Shown here piece after piece: positions 25,431 through 33,688 of a stretch of DNA of 38,043 nucleotides. A program made the translations under genes and the position numbers. Source of the stretch: Bradyrhizobium oropedii (GTDB lineage Bacteria; Pseudomonadota; Alphaproteobacteria; Rhizobiales; Xanthobacteraceae); contig NZ_JACMYO010000070.1 in NCBI RefSeq assembly GCF_020889685.1, positions 1 through 38,043 on the forward strand, in the 5' to 3' direction. Position 1 is the stretch's first letter. Each line of letters opens with the position of its first letter. The notes under the pieces were generated by a model that saw only the letters and a list, made by a program, of their open reading frames with translations, did no database searches and was not told the DNA's origin.

Positions 25431-26252
25431 TCAGCTCTTCTTCATGCCGTAGACATGCTCCGGCCCCGGGAAGGCGCGGCTCTTCACGTCGCGCGCATAG
25501 CCCGCGATCGCTTCCTCGATCATTGGTCCGAGGTTGCCGTAGCGGCGGACGAATTTCGGCGCGCGCGGCGACAGGCCGAGCATGTCCTCCAGCACCAGCA
25601 CCTGGCCGTCGCAGGCGGCGCTGGCACCGATGCCGATCGTCGGCACGGCGATCGACTGCGTGATCTTGCGCGCCAAGGGCTCGGCGACCGCCTCGACCAC
25701 GATCGAGAACGCGCCCGCCTCCGCGATCGCCCTGGCGTCGTTCTCGATCGGCGCCCAGTTCTCCTCCTCGCGGCCCTGCGCGCGGAACGAGCCCAGCGTG
25801 TTGATCGACTGCGGCGTCAGGCCGATATGGCCCATCACGGGAATGCCGCGCTCCGACAGGAACGCCACCGTCTCCGCCATCCGCGCGCCGCCCTCGAGCT
25901 TGACCGCGCCGCACAGCGTTTCCTTCATGATCCGCACCGCGGATTGAAACGCCTGCTCCTTCGAGCCCTCGTAGGAGCCAAACGGCATGTCGACCACGAC
26001 GAGCGCAGCCTGCGAGCCGCGCATCACCGCGCGGCCCTGCAGGATCATCATGTCGAGCGTGACCGGCACCGTGGTCTCGAAGCCGTGCATGACGTTGCCG
26101 AGGGAGTCGCCGACCAGGATGGCGTCGCAATGACGGTCGACCAGCGCCGCAGTGTGCGCGTGGTACGACGTCAGCATCACGATCGGCTCGCCGTTCTTGC
26201 GGGCGCGCAGATCGGGCGCGGTCTTGCGCTTGATGGCGGATTGAACAGACAT
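25431..26252 (-). CDS. panB: 3-methyl-2-oxobutanoate hydroxymethyltransferase
   Basis: First enzyme of pantothenate synthesis: it adds a hydroxymethyl group from methylene-THF to ketoisovalerate. The 273-residue barrel protein shows MLTSYHAHTAALVD, ILVGDSLGNV (metal-binding Asp), VVDMPFGSYE, VKLEGG, GHIGLTPQ and the late IGIGAS motif with DMLGL. The ATG at 26252 begins 2 bp after the nnrU stop, and the synthetase follows after 10 bp, so the three genes form one compact transcription unit. panC is not adjacent. Confidence 0.96.
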   Translation of the reverse strand: MSVQSAIKRKTAPDLRARKNGEPIVMLTSYHAHTAALVDRHCDAILVGDSLGNVMHGFETTVPVTLDMMILQGRAVMRGSQAALVVVDMPFGSYEGSKEQAFQSAVRIMKETLCGAVKLEGGARMAETVAFLSERGIPVMGHIGLTPQSINTLGSFRAQGREEENWAPIENDARAIAEAGAFSIVVEAVAEPLARKITQSIAVPTIGIGASAACDGQVLVLEDMLGLSPRAPKFVRRYGNLGPMIEEAIAGYARDVKSRAFPGPEHVYGMKKS

Positions 26253-26254
26253 AG

Positions 26255-26839
26255 TCAGGCTCCCATGACAGGCACGCCGATCACGACCGGGTGGAACGCA
26301 AACGCCAGCGCCAGATAGACGATGACACCGACCGCGATCGCGATCAGGTCGTTGGTCGGGCCGCCCACCGGGATCGGCGGACCGCCGGCATCCGTGCGGC
26401 GCTTCAGCGAGATGCGGTCGTAGACCGCCCAACCGAGAAACGAGCCGAACAGGATGATCGAGCCGAGATCGCCATTGGCGAGCAGATGCGCGAACGCCCA
26501 CAGCTTTACGGCCGCCAGCATCGGATGCTTCACAATGGTGTAGATGCGACCGCGGATATAGGCGGCGACGATGAGGATCGTGGCCGGCAGCATCAGCGCC
26601 ACCGTGATGTGCTTGAAGGCGGTCGGCGGCGTCCAGACATCGATCCATCCGGTCGCGCGGTAGTGGCCGAAGCCCCAGATGATCAGCGCGAGGCCTGCGA
26701 ACGACACCAGCGAATAGACGCCCTTGTAGGCCCCCTCGCCCATCGCATTGACGATGCTGCCGCGCAGCTCGCGCAGGCTGGTCAGCACATGGATGCCGAG
26801 GAACAGCACGAGACCCAGGATCATGACGAGCAGTCCCAC
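26255..26839 (-). CDS. NnrU family integral membrane protein
   Basis: A 194-residue protein with about five to six membrane helices. Family motifs are LGIHVLTSLRELR at the end of helix 1, WGFGHYR after helix 2, HPMLAAVKLWAFAHLLANGD and GWAVYDRISLKRR. The GTG at 26839 is selected because GGGGAGGAAC lies seven bases upstream and because it gives the usual family N-terminus VGLLVMILGLVLFLG; an ATG at 26899 would add residues without support. NnrU proteins were first noted beside nitrite/nitric-oxide reductase genes, but here the neighbour is panB, so a denitrification role should not be assumed. Confidence 0.9.
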   Translation of the reverse strand: MGLLVMILGLVLFLGIHVLTSLRELRGSIVNAMGEGAYKGVYSLVSFAGLALIIWGFGHYRATGWIDVWTPPTAFKHITVALMLPATILIVAAYIRGRIYTIVKHPMLAAVKLWAFAHLLANGDLGSIILFGSFLGWAVYDRISLKRRTDAGGPPIPVGGPTNDLIAIAVGVIVYLALAFAFHPVVIGVPVMGA

Positions 26840-26920
26840 GATGTTCCTCCCCTGATTGATTAATGCCTTCGCGTAACATCTTCGCCCGGCGCGTGGCAAT
26901 GCGTTACGCCGGGTCGCCGA

Positions 26921-27532
26921 TCACGGATTGCCGGTGGGCTTGGCGAGCTCTCGGTTGTCGACATAGCGGATCATGATCGGGCGGCCGGCCAGGGCGCCGC
27001 CGAGCCCGCCGGTGAATTTCAGCGGCAGGCAGGCATCGAGCGAGGCGTTGATCGCATTGAGGTAGGTCGTGCGGGTGTCCGCCGGGATGCCCCGCGTCGA
27101 GAATGTCAGGCGCGGCGCACCGATGATCTCGCCTGACCGTTTGAAGCTGAAGCGCACCGACATCTGCATGCCCGCGCGCGCGTCGTCCGGTGGCGGCGGC
27201 GCCCAGCAGGAACGCAGCGCGGCAAAGAGATCGCCGATGGTATTGAGGTCATGATCCGGCTTGCGGTACTTCTCGGCTTGATCTTGCGGCGGCACGGTCA
27301 GGATCGTGAGCTGGAGATTTTCGCCATACGGATAATCGATCTCGGGAAAGCACGGCCCGTTGTTGAACACGCCGCAATAGGACGGGATGCAAGGCCCCTC
27401 GTCGAGCACACTGCAAGGTGTGTGTGCGAATGGCGCCGGGTTGGTCTGTTGCCGCTGCTGCGCAGAGGCGGTGCCCGCGAAGCCAAAGGCCAGCACGGCA
27501 AGAGCGAGACAGATGGCGACGCGTCGGAGCAT
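26921..27532 (-). CDS. Exported protein with TonB-C-terminal-like domain
   Basis: The 203-residue product has a signal peptide (MLRRVAICLALAVLAFGFAG, cut after ASA). A Cys-rich segment follows (HTPCSVLDEGPCIPSYCGVFNNGPCF, described in part), then a domain reading MQMSVRFSFKRSGEIIGAPRL and ending GLGGALAGRPIMIRYVDNR. The latter matches the beta-alpha-beta pattern of TonB/TolA C-terminal domains. No N-terminal membrane anchor remains after cleavage, so it is not a classical TonB. The ATG at 27532 gives the clean signal peptide. Stand-alone role unknown. Confidence 0.8.
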   Translation of the reverse strand: MLRRVAICLALAVLAFGFAGTASAQQRQQTNPAPFAHTPCSVLDEGPCIPSYCGVFNNGPCFPEIDYPYGENLQLTILTVPPQDQAEKYRKPDHDLNTIGDLFAALRSCWAPPPPDDARAGMQMSVRFSFKRSGEIIGAPRLTFSTRGIPADTRTTYLNAINASLDACLPLKFTGGLGGALAGRPIMIRYVDNRELAKPTGNP

Positions 27533-27643
27533 GCAGGCGGACCCGGAATGCGTTCCGGGGAAAATGGTACCGCAGCAGGACCGCATCAAGCGGGGCAGCG
27601 TTCAATTTCCTCGCGCGGATGGATGGCGGCCGTACAACCTCCG

Positions 27644-27755
27644 CTGTCATCGCCCGGCGTCGCCTCGACCGGGCGATCCAGTATTCCAGAGACAGCGGTG
27701 ACTGAACGGATAGGCCGCGGCGTACTGGGTCCCCCGGTCGAGCCGGGGGACGACA
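27644..27755. repeat. Interspersed palindromic repeat, GTCATCGCCCGGC / GGTCCCCCGGTC family
   Basis: Two hairpin arms: CGCCCGG...CCGGGCG with GATCCAGTA (27651-27683), and GTACTGGGTCCCCCGG with CCGGGGGACGAC (27722-27753). The CCAGTA and TACTGG ends are inverted to each other, so the whole forms one large palindrome. It fills the gap between prfC and the TonB-C-like gene. Confidence 0.75.
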
Positions 27756-27769
27756 CCGAGTATGTGGCC

Positions 27770-29389
27770 TTACGCCTTCTTCTTCACGTCCTTGACGTTG
27801 GAGAAGGTGATGCCCTCGGCGCGCTCGCGGGTGTAGCCGAGATAGAACTCGTTCTTGGCCATGAACACGGGATCGCCGTCGACGTCGTCGGCGATGCCGG
27901 AATTGTTGGCAGCGACGAAGGCGTCGAGCTTCTTGCGGTCGTCGGACGAGATCCAGCGCGCCAGCGAGAATTCAGAGACCTCGAACTCGACCGGTAGCGA
28001 GTATTCCGCGTCCAATCGCGCCTTCAGCACGTCGAGTTGCAGCGGGCCGACCACGCCGACCAGCGCCGGCGCACCGTCGCGCGGGCGGAACACCTGCACG
28101 ACGCCCTCCTCCGACATCTGCTGCAAGGCTTCCTTCAGCTTCTTGGCCTTCATCGCATCGGTCAGGCGGACGCGGCGGACGATTTCAGGCGCGAAGCTCG
28201 GCACGCCGACGAAGGTCAGATCCTCACCCTCGGTCAGGGTGTCGCCGATCCGCAAGGTGCCGTGGTTGGGAATGCCGACGACGTCGCCGGCGAAGGCCTC
28301 GTCCGCCACCGAGCGATCCTGCGCGAAGAAGAATTGCGGGCTGGACAGGCTCATGTTCTTGCCGGTGCGCACCAGCTTGGCCTTCATGCCGCGGCTGAGC
28401 TTACCCGAGCACAGCCGTGCGAAAGCGATGCGGTCACGGTGGTTCGGATCCATGTTGGCCTGGATCTTGAACACGAACGCGCTCATGCGCGGCTCGGCCG
28501 CTTCGACCTTGCGCAGATCGGAATCCTGCGCGCGCGGCGCCGGCGCGAACTTGCCGAGGCCCTCCAGCAGATCGCCAACGCCGAAATTGCGCAGCGCGCT
28601 GCCGAAATAGACCGGCGTCAGATGGCCCTCGCGGAACGCGGCGAGCTCGAACGGCTTGCAGGCTTCCGACGCCAGCGCCAGCTCGTCCTTGACCTCGGCA
28701 ACGTCGAGATTGGGGTTGCGCTTGCCGAGATCGGCGATGTCGATCTGCTCGGTGGCGCCGGTCTTGGCGCCGCCGCCCTCGAGCAGCCGCACGCCGCCAT
28801 TGACGACGTCATAGGTGCCGAGAAAGTCGCGGCCGCGGCCGACCGGCCAGGTCATCGGCGTGGTGTCGAGCGCCAGCGTCTTCTCGATCTCGTCCAAAAG
28901 CTCGAACGTGTCGCGGCTCTCGCGGTCCATCTTGTTGATGAAGGTGATGATCGGGATGTCGCGCAGGCGGCACACCTCGAACAGCTTTCGCGTGCGGGCC
29001 TCGATGCCCTTGGCGGCGTCGATCACCATGACCGCGGAGTCGACCGCGGTCAGCGTGCGATAGGTGTCTTCCGAAAAGTCCTCGTGGCCCGGCGTGTCCA
29101 GCAGGTTGAACACGAGCTCGTTGAACTCGAAGGTCATCACCGAGGTGACGACCGAAATGCCGCGCTCGCGCTCGATCTTCATCCAGTCCGAGCGCGTGTT
29201 GCGGCGCTCGCCCTTGGCCTTGACCTGGCCTGCGAGGTTGATGGCGCCGCCGAACAGCAACAGCTTTTCCGTCAGCGTGGTCTTGCCGGCGTCCGGGTGC
29301 GAGATGATCGCAAAGGTGCGGCGCCGCGCCACTTCCTCGGAAAGCGGCGAGCGGGACGGCGATTCGGCTGAAACTGAGATGTCGGACAT
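27770..29389 (-). CDS. prfC: Peptide chain release factor 3
   Basis: GTPase that recycles RF1/RF2 from the ribosome after peptide release. The 539-residue protein has G1 SHPDAGKTTLTEKLL, G2/G3 region with ERERGISVVTSVM and DTPGHEDFSEDTYR, and G4 NKMDRESRD, followed by RF3-specific domains (FGSALRNFGVGDLLE; VFRPRDGAPALVGVVGPLQ described in part). The ATG at 29389 is chosen; an ATG at 29428 would add 13 residues with no conservation or ribosome site. It diverges from the riboswitch-controlled exporter with 156 bp between start codons. Confidence 0.96.
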   Translation of the reverse strand: MSDISVSAESPSRSPLSEEVARRRTFAIISHPDAGKTTLTEKLLLFGGAINLAGQVKAKGERRNTRSDWMKIERERGISVVTSVMTFEFNELVFNLLDTPGHEDFSEDTYRTLTAVDSAVMVIDAAKGIEARTRKLFEVCRLRDIPIITFINKMDRESRDTFELLDEIEKTLALDTTPMTWPVGRGRDFLGTYDVVNGGVRLLEGGGAKTGATEQIDIADLGKRNPNLDVAEVKDELALASEACKPFELAAFREGHLTPVYFGSALRNFGVGDLLEGLGKFAPAPRAQDSDLRKVEAAEPRMSAFVFKIQANMDPNHRDRIAFARLCSGKLSRGMKAKLVRTGKNMSLSSPQFFFAQDRSVADEAFAGDVVGIPNHGTLRIGDTLTEGEDLTFVGVPSFAPEIVRRVRLTDAMKAKKLKEALQQMSEEGVVQVFRPRDGAPALVGVVGPLQLDVLKARLDAEYSLPVEFEVSEFSLARWISSDDRKKLDAFVAANNSGIADDVDGDPVFMAKNEFYLGYTRERAEGITFSNVKDVKKKA

Positions 29390-29478
29390 GGCGGGGCAGC
29401 GTTTGGCAGGGAAAACGGGCGCAATCAAGGGCGTTTTGTCGCAATTCGGCGTGGCCGCACCACCCCCATATAGGCATC

Positions 29479-29526
29479 AGAAGGACGACCTTCTCCTCAC
29501 CATACCATCCGCGGGGACGACCCTGC
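29479..29526 (+). promoter_or_regulatory. Guanidine-II (mini-ykkC) riboswitch
   Basis: Two small hairpins, each with an ACGA tetraloop, lie just before the SugE/Gdx gene. P1 is AGAAGG-ACGA-CCTTCT (29479-29494, six pairs). P2 is GCGGGG-ACGA-CCCTGC (29511-29526, six pairs including one G-U). They are separated by 16 bases. The paired ACGR loops are the defining feature of mini-ykkC RNAs, which bind guanidine and activate exporter genes. The Shine-Dalgarno CCGGAG (29532-29537) follows P2 by five bases, fitting translational control. A plausible promoter (TTCGGC, 18 bp, TATAGG at 29469-29474) would start transcription right at P1. Confidence 0.92.
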
Positions 29527-29545
29527 CTTATCCGGAGTGTTCGTT

Positions 29546-29860
29546 ATGGCTTGGGCCATTTTGCTCGTCGCAGGCCTGCTGGAGATCGGCTGGGCGATCG
29601 GGCTGAAATACACCGAAGGCTTCTCGCGGCTGGTGCCGTCGGTTCTGACGCTCGTGGCGATGGCCGGCAGCGTGCTGCTGCTCGGCCTTGCGCTGAAGAC
29701 GCTGCCGATTGGAACCGCCTATGCGGTCTGGACCGGGATCGGCGCGGTCGGCACCGCGGCGCTCGGCATCATCCTGCTCGGCGAACCCGCGACCGCGATG
29801 CGCCTTGCCAGCATCGGGCTGATCGTTTCCGGCATCGTCGGCCTGAAGCTGGTCGGATAA
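29546..29860 (+). CDS. gdx: Guanidinium exporter SugE/Gdx (SMR family)
   Basis: A 104-residue inner-membrane protein with four helices that exports guanidinium in exchange for protons. Helix 1 carries the essential Glu13 in LLEIGWAIGLKYTEGF. GTAYAVWTGIGAVGTA in helix 3 is the SugE-type signature that separates this subfamily from EmrE. GLKLVG ends the protein. The ATG at 29546 lies eight bases after CCGGAG; GTG 29537 is less likely because it overlaps that site. The riboswitch immediately upstream confirms guanidine as the physiological signal. A single gene suggests a dual-topology homodimer, as in the family. Confidence 0.96.
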   Translation: MAWAILLVAGLLEIGWAIGLKYTEGFSRLVPSVLTLVAMAGSVLLLGLALKTLPIGTAYAVWTGIGAVGTAALGIILLGEPATAMRLASIGLIVSGIVGLKLVG

Positions 29861-29873
29861 GTTCTCTTTTCGA

Positions 29874-29890
29874 CGCGTTTTCTTAACGCG
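29874..29890. terminator. Possible hairpin between convergent gdx and pit
   Basis: CGCGTT and AACGCG form a perfect six-pair stem with a TTCTT loop, 14 bp after the gdx stop and 28 bp before the pit stop. No T-tract follows on either strand, so if it terminates transcription it does so weakly or with Rho. Confidence 0.35.
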
Positions 29891-29917
29891 AACCGGCTTC
29901 CACTTCGCTCGACAACG

Positions 29918-30922
29918 CTATTTCAGAATCTGCACGAGCCAATAGGTCGCGGCGGCCACCGCTGCGGACGCCGGGATCGTGATCATCCAGGCGTAGACGA
30001 TCGAGCTCGCCACGTTCCAGCGCACGGCGGAGAGCCGCCGTGCGGCGCCGACGCCGACGATGGCGCCGGTGATGGTGTGGGTGGTCGACACGGGAACCCC
30101 GAGATAGGTCGCGATGAACAGCGTCGCGGCGCCGCCGGTCTCGGCGCAAAACCCCTGCATCGGCGTCAGCTTGGTGATCCGCAGCCCCATGGTGCGGACG
30201 ATCCGCCAGCCCCCCATCAGCGTGCCCAGCGCCATCGCGCTCTGGCAGGCCAGCACGACCCAGAACGGGATCTCGAAGGTGTCGCCGAGATGGCCCTGCG
30301 AGTAGAGCAGGACGGCGATGATGCCCATGGTCTTCTGCGCGTCGTTGCCGCCATGACCGAGCGAATAGAGCGAGGCCGAGGCGAATTGCAGGATGCGGAA
30401 GGCGCGATCGACCGCGAACGGCGTCGAGCGCACCGAGAGCCAGGACACGATCGCAACCAGCACCAGCGCCAGCAGGAAGCCGACCAGCGGCGACAGCACG
30501 ATCGCGAGCAAGGTCTTGGTGAGCCCGCTCCACACTGCCGCCGAAATGCCCGCCTTCGCCATGCCGGCGCCGACCAGGCCGCCGATCAGCGCGTGCGAGC
30601 TCGATGAGGGAATGCCCAGCGCCCAGGTGATCACGTTCCAGGCGATCGCGCCGACCAGCGCGGCGAAGATCACGGTCGCATCCACCACCGACGGGTCGAT
30701 GATCCCGGTGCCGATCGTGTTGGCAACGTGCAGGCCGAACACGGCGAAGGCGACGAAGTTGAAGAACGCAGCCCAGAACACCGCATATTGCGGCCGCAGG
30801 ACGCGGGTCGAGACGATGGTCGCGATCGAGTTCGCGGCATCGTGCAGCCCGTTCAGGAAGTCGAACAGCAGCGCGACCGCGATCAGGATGGTCAGAACCG
30901 GAAGACCCAGCGTGGCGTCCAC
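29918..30922 (-). CDS. pit: Low-affinity inorganic phosphate transporter, PiT family
   Basis: Inner-membrane phosphate/metal-phosphate:H+ symporter of 334 residues and about ten helices. The two inverted PiT signatures are LFDFLNGLHDAANSIATIV near the start and SLGHGGNDAQKTMG in the middle; GVPVSTTHTITGAIVGVG is in the second half. The GTG at 30922 is taken as start because the open frame upstream is encoded by a repeat element. The DUF47 gene lies upstream on the same strand with that element between them, matching the widely conserved DUF47-pit pair. Confidence 0.95.
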   Translation of the reverse strand: MDATLGLPVLTILIAVALLFDFLNGLHDAANSIATIVSTRVLRPQYAVFWAAFFNFVAFAVFGLHVANTIGTGIIDPSVVDATVIFAALVGAIAWNVITWALGIPSSSSHALIGGLVGAGMAKAGISAAVWSGLTKTLLAIVLSPLVGFLLALVLVAIVSWLSVRSTPFAVDRAFRILQFASASLYSLGHGGNDAQKTMGIIAVLLYSQGHLGDTFEIPFWVVLACQSAMALGTLMGGWRIVRTMGLRITKLTPMQGFCAETGGAATLFIATYLGVPVSTTHTITGAIVGVGAARRLSAVRWNVASSIVYAWMITIPASAAVAAATYWLVQILK

Positions 30923-30950
30923 GTGATGCCCCGCTCTATTGTGTTTTCTT

Positions 30951-31023
30951 GAGCATGATCTCCGCGCAAACGCTTCGCGTTTGTCGCAGGGAAAACCGCT
31001 CCACACTTTTCCGGATCATGCTC
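30951..31023. repeat. Interspersed palindrome, GAGCATGATC family (copy 2) inside the DUF47-pit operon
   Basis: GAGCATGATC and GATCATGCTC close the element. Inside are an inner hairpin (GCAAACGC-TTC-GCGTTTGT) and the shared arm ACTTTTCCGGATCATG also seen at 22962-23008. It begins within the last bases of the DUF47 gene and ends 28 bp before the pit start, so it is transcribed between two co-regulated genes. Confidence 0.8.
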
Positions 31024-31666
31024 AGACTTGCTCGATCACGATCGAGTTGATCTCGTTGGCGACGTCGTCGAAGCGGTCGGCCACCTTCTCGAGATGATCG
31101 TAGATCTCCGCGCCGACGATGAAATCCATCGTGTTGGCGTCGCGGTGCTTCAGATACAGCTCCTTGAGCCCGATATCCTGGAGATCGTCGACCCGCCCCT
31201 CGAGCTTGGTCAGCTCCTCGGTGATCTGGGTCAGCATCGAGACGTTCTGGCCGATCGCCTGCAACAACGGCAGCGCGCGGACGACCAAATTGGCGCATTC
31301 GACGATCAACCCGCCCATCTCGCGCATCGGCGGCTCGAACTCGCGCACCTCGAACAGCATCACCGCCTTGGCGGTCGCCTGCATCTGGTCGACCGCGTCG
31401 TCCATCGCGGTGATCAGGTTCTTGATGTCGCTGCGGTCGAACGGGGTGATGAAGGTGCGGCGAACCGCGGTCAGGACTTCCCGGGTGACGCTATCGGCGT
31501 CGTTCTCGAACTGATTGACGCGCTGGCAGAAGACCGGGGTCTCCTCCCCGCCCTTCAGCATGTCCTGCAAAGCCTTCGCGCACTGCACGGAGGTCTGGGC
31601 GTGGCGGGCGAACAGGTCGAAAAATCGCTCTTCCTTGGGCAGGAAGGCGCGAAACCAGCGCAGCAT
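31022..31666 (-). CDS. DUF47 (PhoU-like) phosphate-transport accessory protein
   Basis: A 214-residue, all-helical cytoplasmic protein. Features are FFDLFARHAQTSVQCAKAL near the start, ENDADSVTREVLTAVRRTFITPFDRSDI in the middle (metal-binding type PhoU-fold signature, described in part) and EIYDHLEKVADRFDDVANEI at the end. Members partner with Pit transporters and probably gate or modulate them. A Pho box lies 39-56 bp upstream of the ATG. In Sinorhizobium meliloti the equivalent orfA-pit operon is repressed by PhoB, which fits this arrangement. Confidence 0.93.
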   Translation of the reverse strand: MLRWFRAFLPKEERFFDLFARHAQTSVQCAKALQDMLKGGEETPVFCQRVNQFENDADSVTREVLTAVRRTFITPFDRSDIKNLITAMDDAVDQMQATAKAVMLFEVREFEPPMREMGGLIVECANLVVRALPLLQAIGQNVSMLTQITEELTKLEGRVDDLQDIGLKELYLKHRDANTMDFIVGAEIYDHLEKVADRFDDVANEINSIVIEQV

Positions 31667-31704
31667 GTCTCAGTTCCATCATTCCGGGACAGCCCTTTTA
31701 GCGA

Positions 31705-31722
31705 CTGTCACAGAACTGTCAT
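31705..31722 (+). promoter_or_regulatory. Pho box (PhoB-binding direct repeat) upstream of DUF47-pit
   Basis: CTGTCAC (31705-31711), four bases AGAA, then CTGTCAT (31716-31722): two heptamers at the exact 11-bp period of PHO boxes. The consensus reads on the plus strand, pointing away from the DUF47 gene, which is on the minus strand 39 bp away. Read in the gene's direction, GTGACAG sits where a -35 element could be. PhoB bound there would probably block RNA polymerase, giving repression during phosphate starvation. Confidence 0.8.
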
Positions 31723-31827
31723 AGAGCATCTGGCGGGGAAAACACCCGGCACGACCGCCCGAACGGGCGGTCGTCCACCGCTATGTCGGCCGAAAATCGC
31801 GGGGCGCGCTTGCGCCCGCCCTGCCCT

Positions 31828-32796
31828 CTACAGCGACCGCCGCAGCAGGTGGGCCAGCTCGCCGACCAGGCCGCGCCGGAACAGCAGCACGCAGGACACG
31901 AAGATCACGCCCTGGATCACCGTCACCCACTGGCCGAAACCGGCGAGATATTGCTGCATGGCGATGATCACGAAGGCGCCAACCACCGGTCCGAAGATGG
32001 TGCCGAGGCCGCCGACCAGCGTCATCAGCACGATCTCACCGGACATCGACCAGTGCACGTCGGTAAGCGAGGCGTTCTGCGCCACGAACACCTTCAGTGA
32101 GCCGGCAAAGCCCGCCAGCGTGCCCGACAGGACGTAGGCAAGCATCTTGTACTGGTCGGTCTTGTAGCCGAGCGAGATCGCGCGCGGCTCGTTCTCGCGG
32201 ATCGACTTCAGCACCTCGCCGAACGGCGAGTTGATGGTGCGGTAGATCAGCAGGAAGCCGGCGAGGAAGCCGACCAGCACGACGTAGTACAGCACCAAGG
32301 GCTTCGAGAGATCGAATATCCCGAACAGGTGGCCCTGCGGGATGCCCTGGATGCCGTCTTCACCATGGGTGAAAGGCGCCTGCAGATAGAGGAAGTAGAG
32401 CAGCTGCGACAGCGCCAGCGTGATCATCGAGAAATAGATGCCCTGCCGCTTGATCGAGATGTAGCCGGTGACGAGGCCGAGCAAGGCCGCAGCGGCGACG
32501 CCGACGATGATGCCGAGCTCCGGCGGCAGTGCCCAGACCTTCAATGCATGCGCCGTACAATAACCGGCGGTGCCGAGGAACATGGCGTGACCGAACGACA
32601 GCAGGCCGCCATACCCGATCAGGAGGTTGAAGGCGCAGGCGAGCAGCGCAAAGCACAGCGCCTGCATGACGAAGAACGGATAGATCCCCGTAAACGGCAC
32701 CGCCGCCAGCAGCGCCGCCATCACGGCGAATACGATCATCTCGTCGCGCATCGCGCGCGGCGTCATCGGAAGTGTATCGTCGGTCAATGCTGACAT
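31828..32796 (-). CDS. livM: Branched-chain amino-acid-type ABC transporter permease LivM
   Basis: A 322-residue permease with eight to ten membrane helices. Family features are the N-terminal MSALTDD cytoplasmic segment, NLLIGYGGLLSFGHAMFLG, GYISIKRQGIYFSMITLALSQ, the EAA-like loop KSIRENEPRAISLGY contacting the ATPases, and GGLGTIFGPVVGA. It is the last gene of livGFKHM and starts one base after the livH stop. Substrate depends on the binding protein. Confidence 0.94.
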   Translation of the reverse strand: MSALTDDTLPMTPRAMRDEMIVFAVMAALLAAVPFTGIYPFFVMQALCFALLACAFNLLIGYGGLLSFGHAMFLGTAGYCTAHALKVWALPPELGIIVGVAAAALLGLVTGYISIKRQGIYFSMITLALSQLLYFLYLQAPFTHGEDGIQGIPQGHLFGIFDLSKPLVLYYVVLVGFLAGFLLIYRTINSPFGEVLKSIRENEPRAISLGYKTDQYKMLAYVLSGTLAGFAGSLKVFVAQNASLTDVHWSMSGEIVLMTLVGGLGTIFGPVVGAFVIIAMQQYLAGFGQWVTVIQGVIFVSCVLLFRRGLVGELAHLLRRSL

Positions 32797-32797
32797 A

Positions 32798-33661
32798 TCA
32801 GGCCGCCCGTCCCGTCAGTCCCGTTGGCTTCACCAGCAACACCACCACCATCAGGACAAACACCACGGTGTTGGAGGCCTCGGGATAAAAATACTTGGTC
32901 AGTCCCTCGATCACGCCGAGCGCGAAGCCGGTGATGATCGAACCCATGATCGAACCCATGCCGCCGATCACGACCACCGCGAACACCACGATGATCAGAT
33001 CGGCGCCCATCAGCGGGCGGACCTGGTTGATCGGCGCCGACAGCACGCCGGCGAGCGCGGCAAGACCGACGCCGAGCCCGTAGGTCAGCGTGATCATGCG
33101 CGGCACGTTGATGCCGAAGGCACGCACCAGCGTCGGATTTTCGGTCGCGGCGCGCAAGTACGCGCCGAGCTGCGTCTTCTCGATCAGGAACCAGGTGGCA
33201 AGGCACACCACCAGCGAGAAGATGACGACCCAGCCGCGATAGACGGGTAAGAACATGAAGCCGAGATTGACGCCGCCCTTGAGCTGATCCGGGATCGAAT
33301 ACGGCAGACCGGAGGAGCCGAAATAGTTCTGGAACACGCCCTGCACGATCAGCGCGATGCCGAAGGTCAGCAGCAGTCCGTAGAGATGGTCGAGCCCCGC
33401 GAGCCATTGCAGCATGGTGCGCTCGAGGATCATGCCGAAGACGCCGACCACCACGGGTGCGATGAGCAGCGCCCACCAGTAGTTGATGCCGCCCAGATTG
33501 AGCAGGAAATACGCCACGAAGGCGCCCATCATGTAGAGCGCGCCATGCGCGAAATTGATGATGTTGAGCATGCCGAAGATGACGGCAAGCCCGAGACTGA
33601 GCAGCGCGTAGAACGAGCCGTTGATCAGTCCGACCAGAAGCTGTGCGTAGAGAGCCTGCAT
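32798..33661 (-). CDS. livH: Branched-chain amino-acid-type ABC transporter permease LivH
   Basis: A 287-residue permease. It opens MQALYAQLLVGLINGSFYAL, followed by NIINFAHGALYMMGAF and GLLLTFGIALIVQG. The cytoplasmic coupling loop is RAATENPTLVRAFGIN, and VVIGGMGSIMGSIITG is near the end. It pairs with LivM to form the membrane channel. The gene follows a strong hairpin after livK, so its dose is probably lower than that of the binding protein. Confidence 0.94.
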   Translation of the reverse strand: MQALYAQLLVGLINGSFYALLSLGLAVIFGMLNIINFAHGALYMMGAFVAYFLLNLGGINYWWALLIAPVVVGVFGMILERTMLQWLAGLDHLYGLLLTFGIALIVQGVFQNYFGSSGLPYSIPDQLKGGVNLGFMFLPVYRGWVVIFSLVVCLATWFLIEKTQLGAYLRAATENPTLVRAFGINVPRMITLTYGLGVGLAALAGVLSAPINQVRPLMGADLIIVVFAVVVIGGMGSIMGSIITGFALGVIEGLTKYFYPEASNTVVFVLMVVVLLVKPTGLTGRAA

Positions 33662-33688
33662 CGAATGAGCTTTCGCTGGATAGATGAA

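Noticed and set aside
30923..31006. An N-terminal extension of Pit starting at 31006
   Set aside because: Encoded by the GAGCATGATC repeat element; family members start near GTG 30922.
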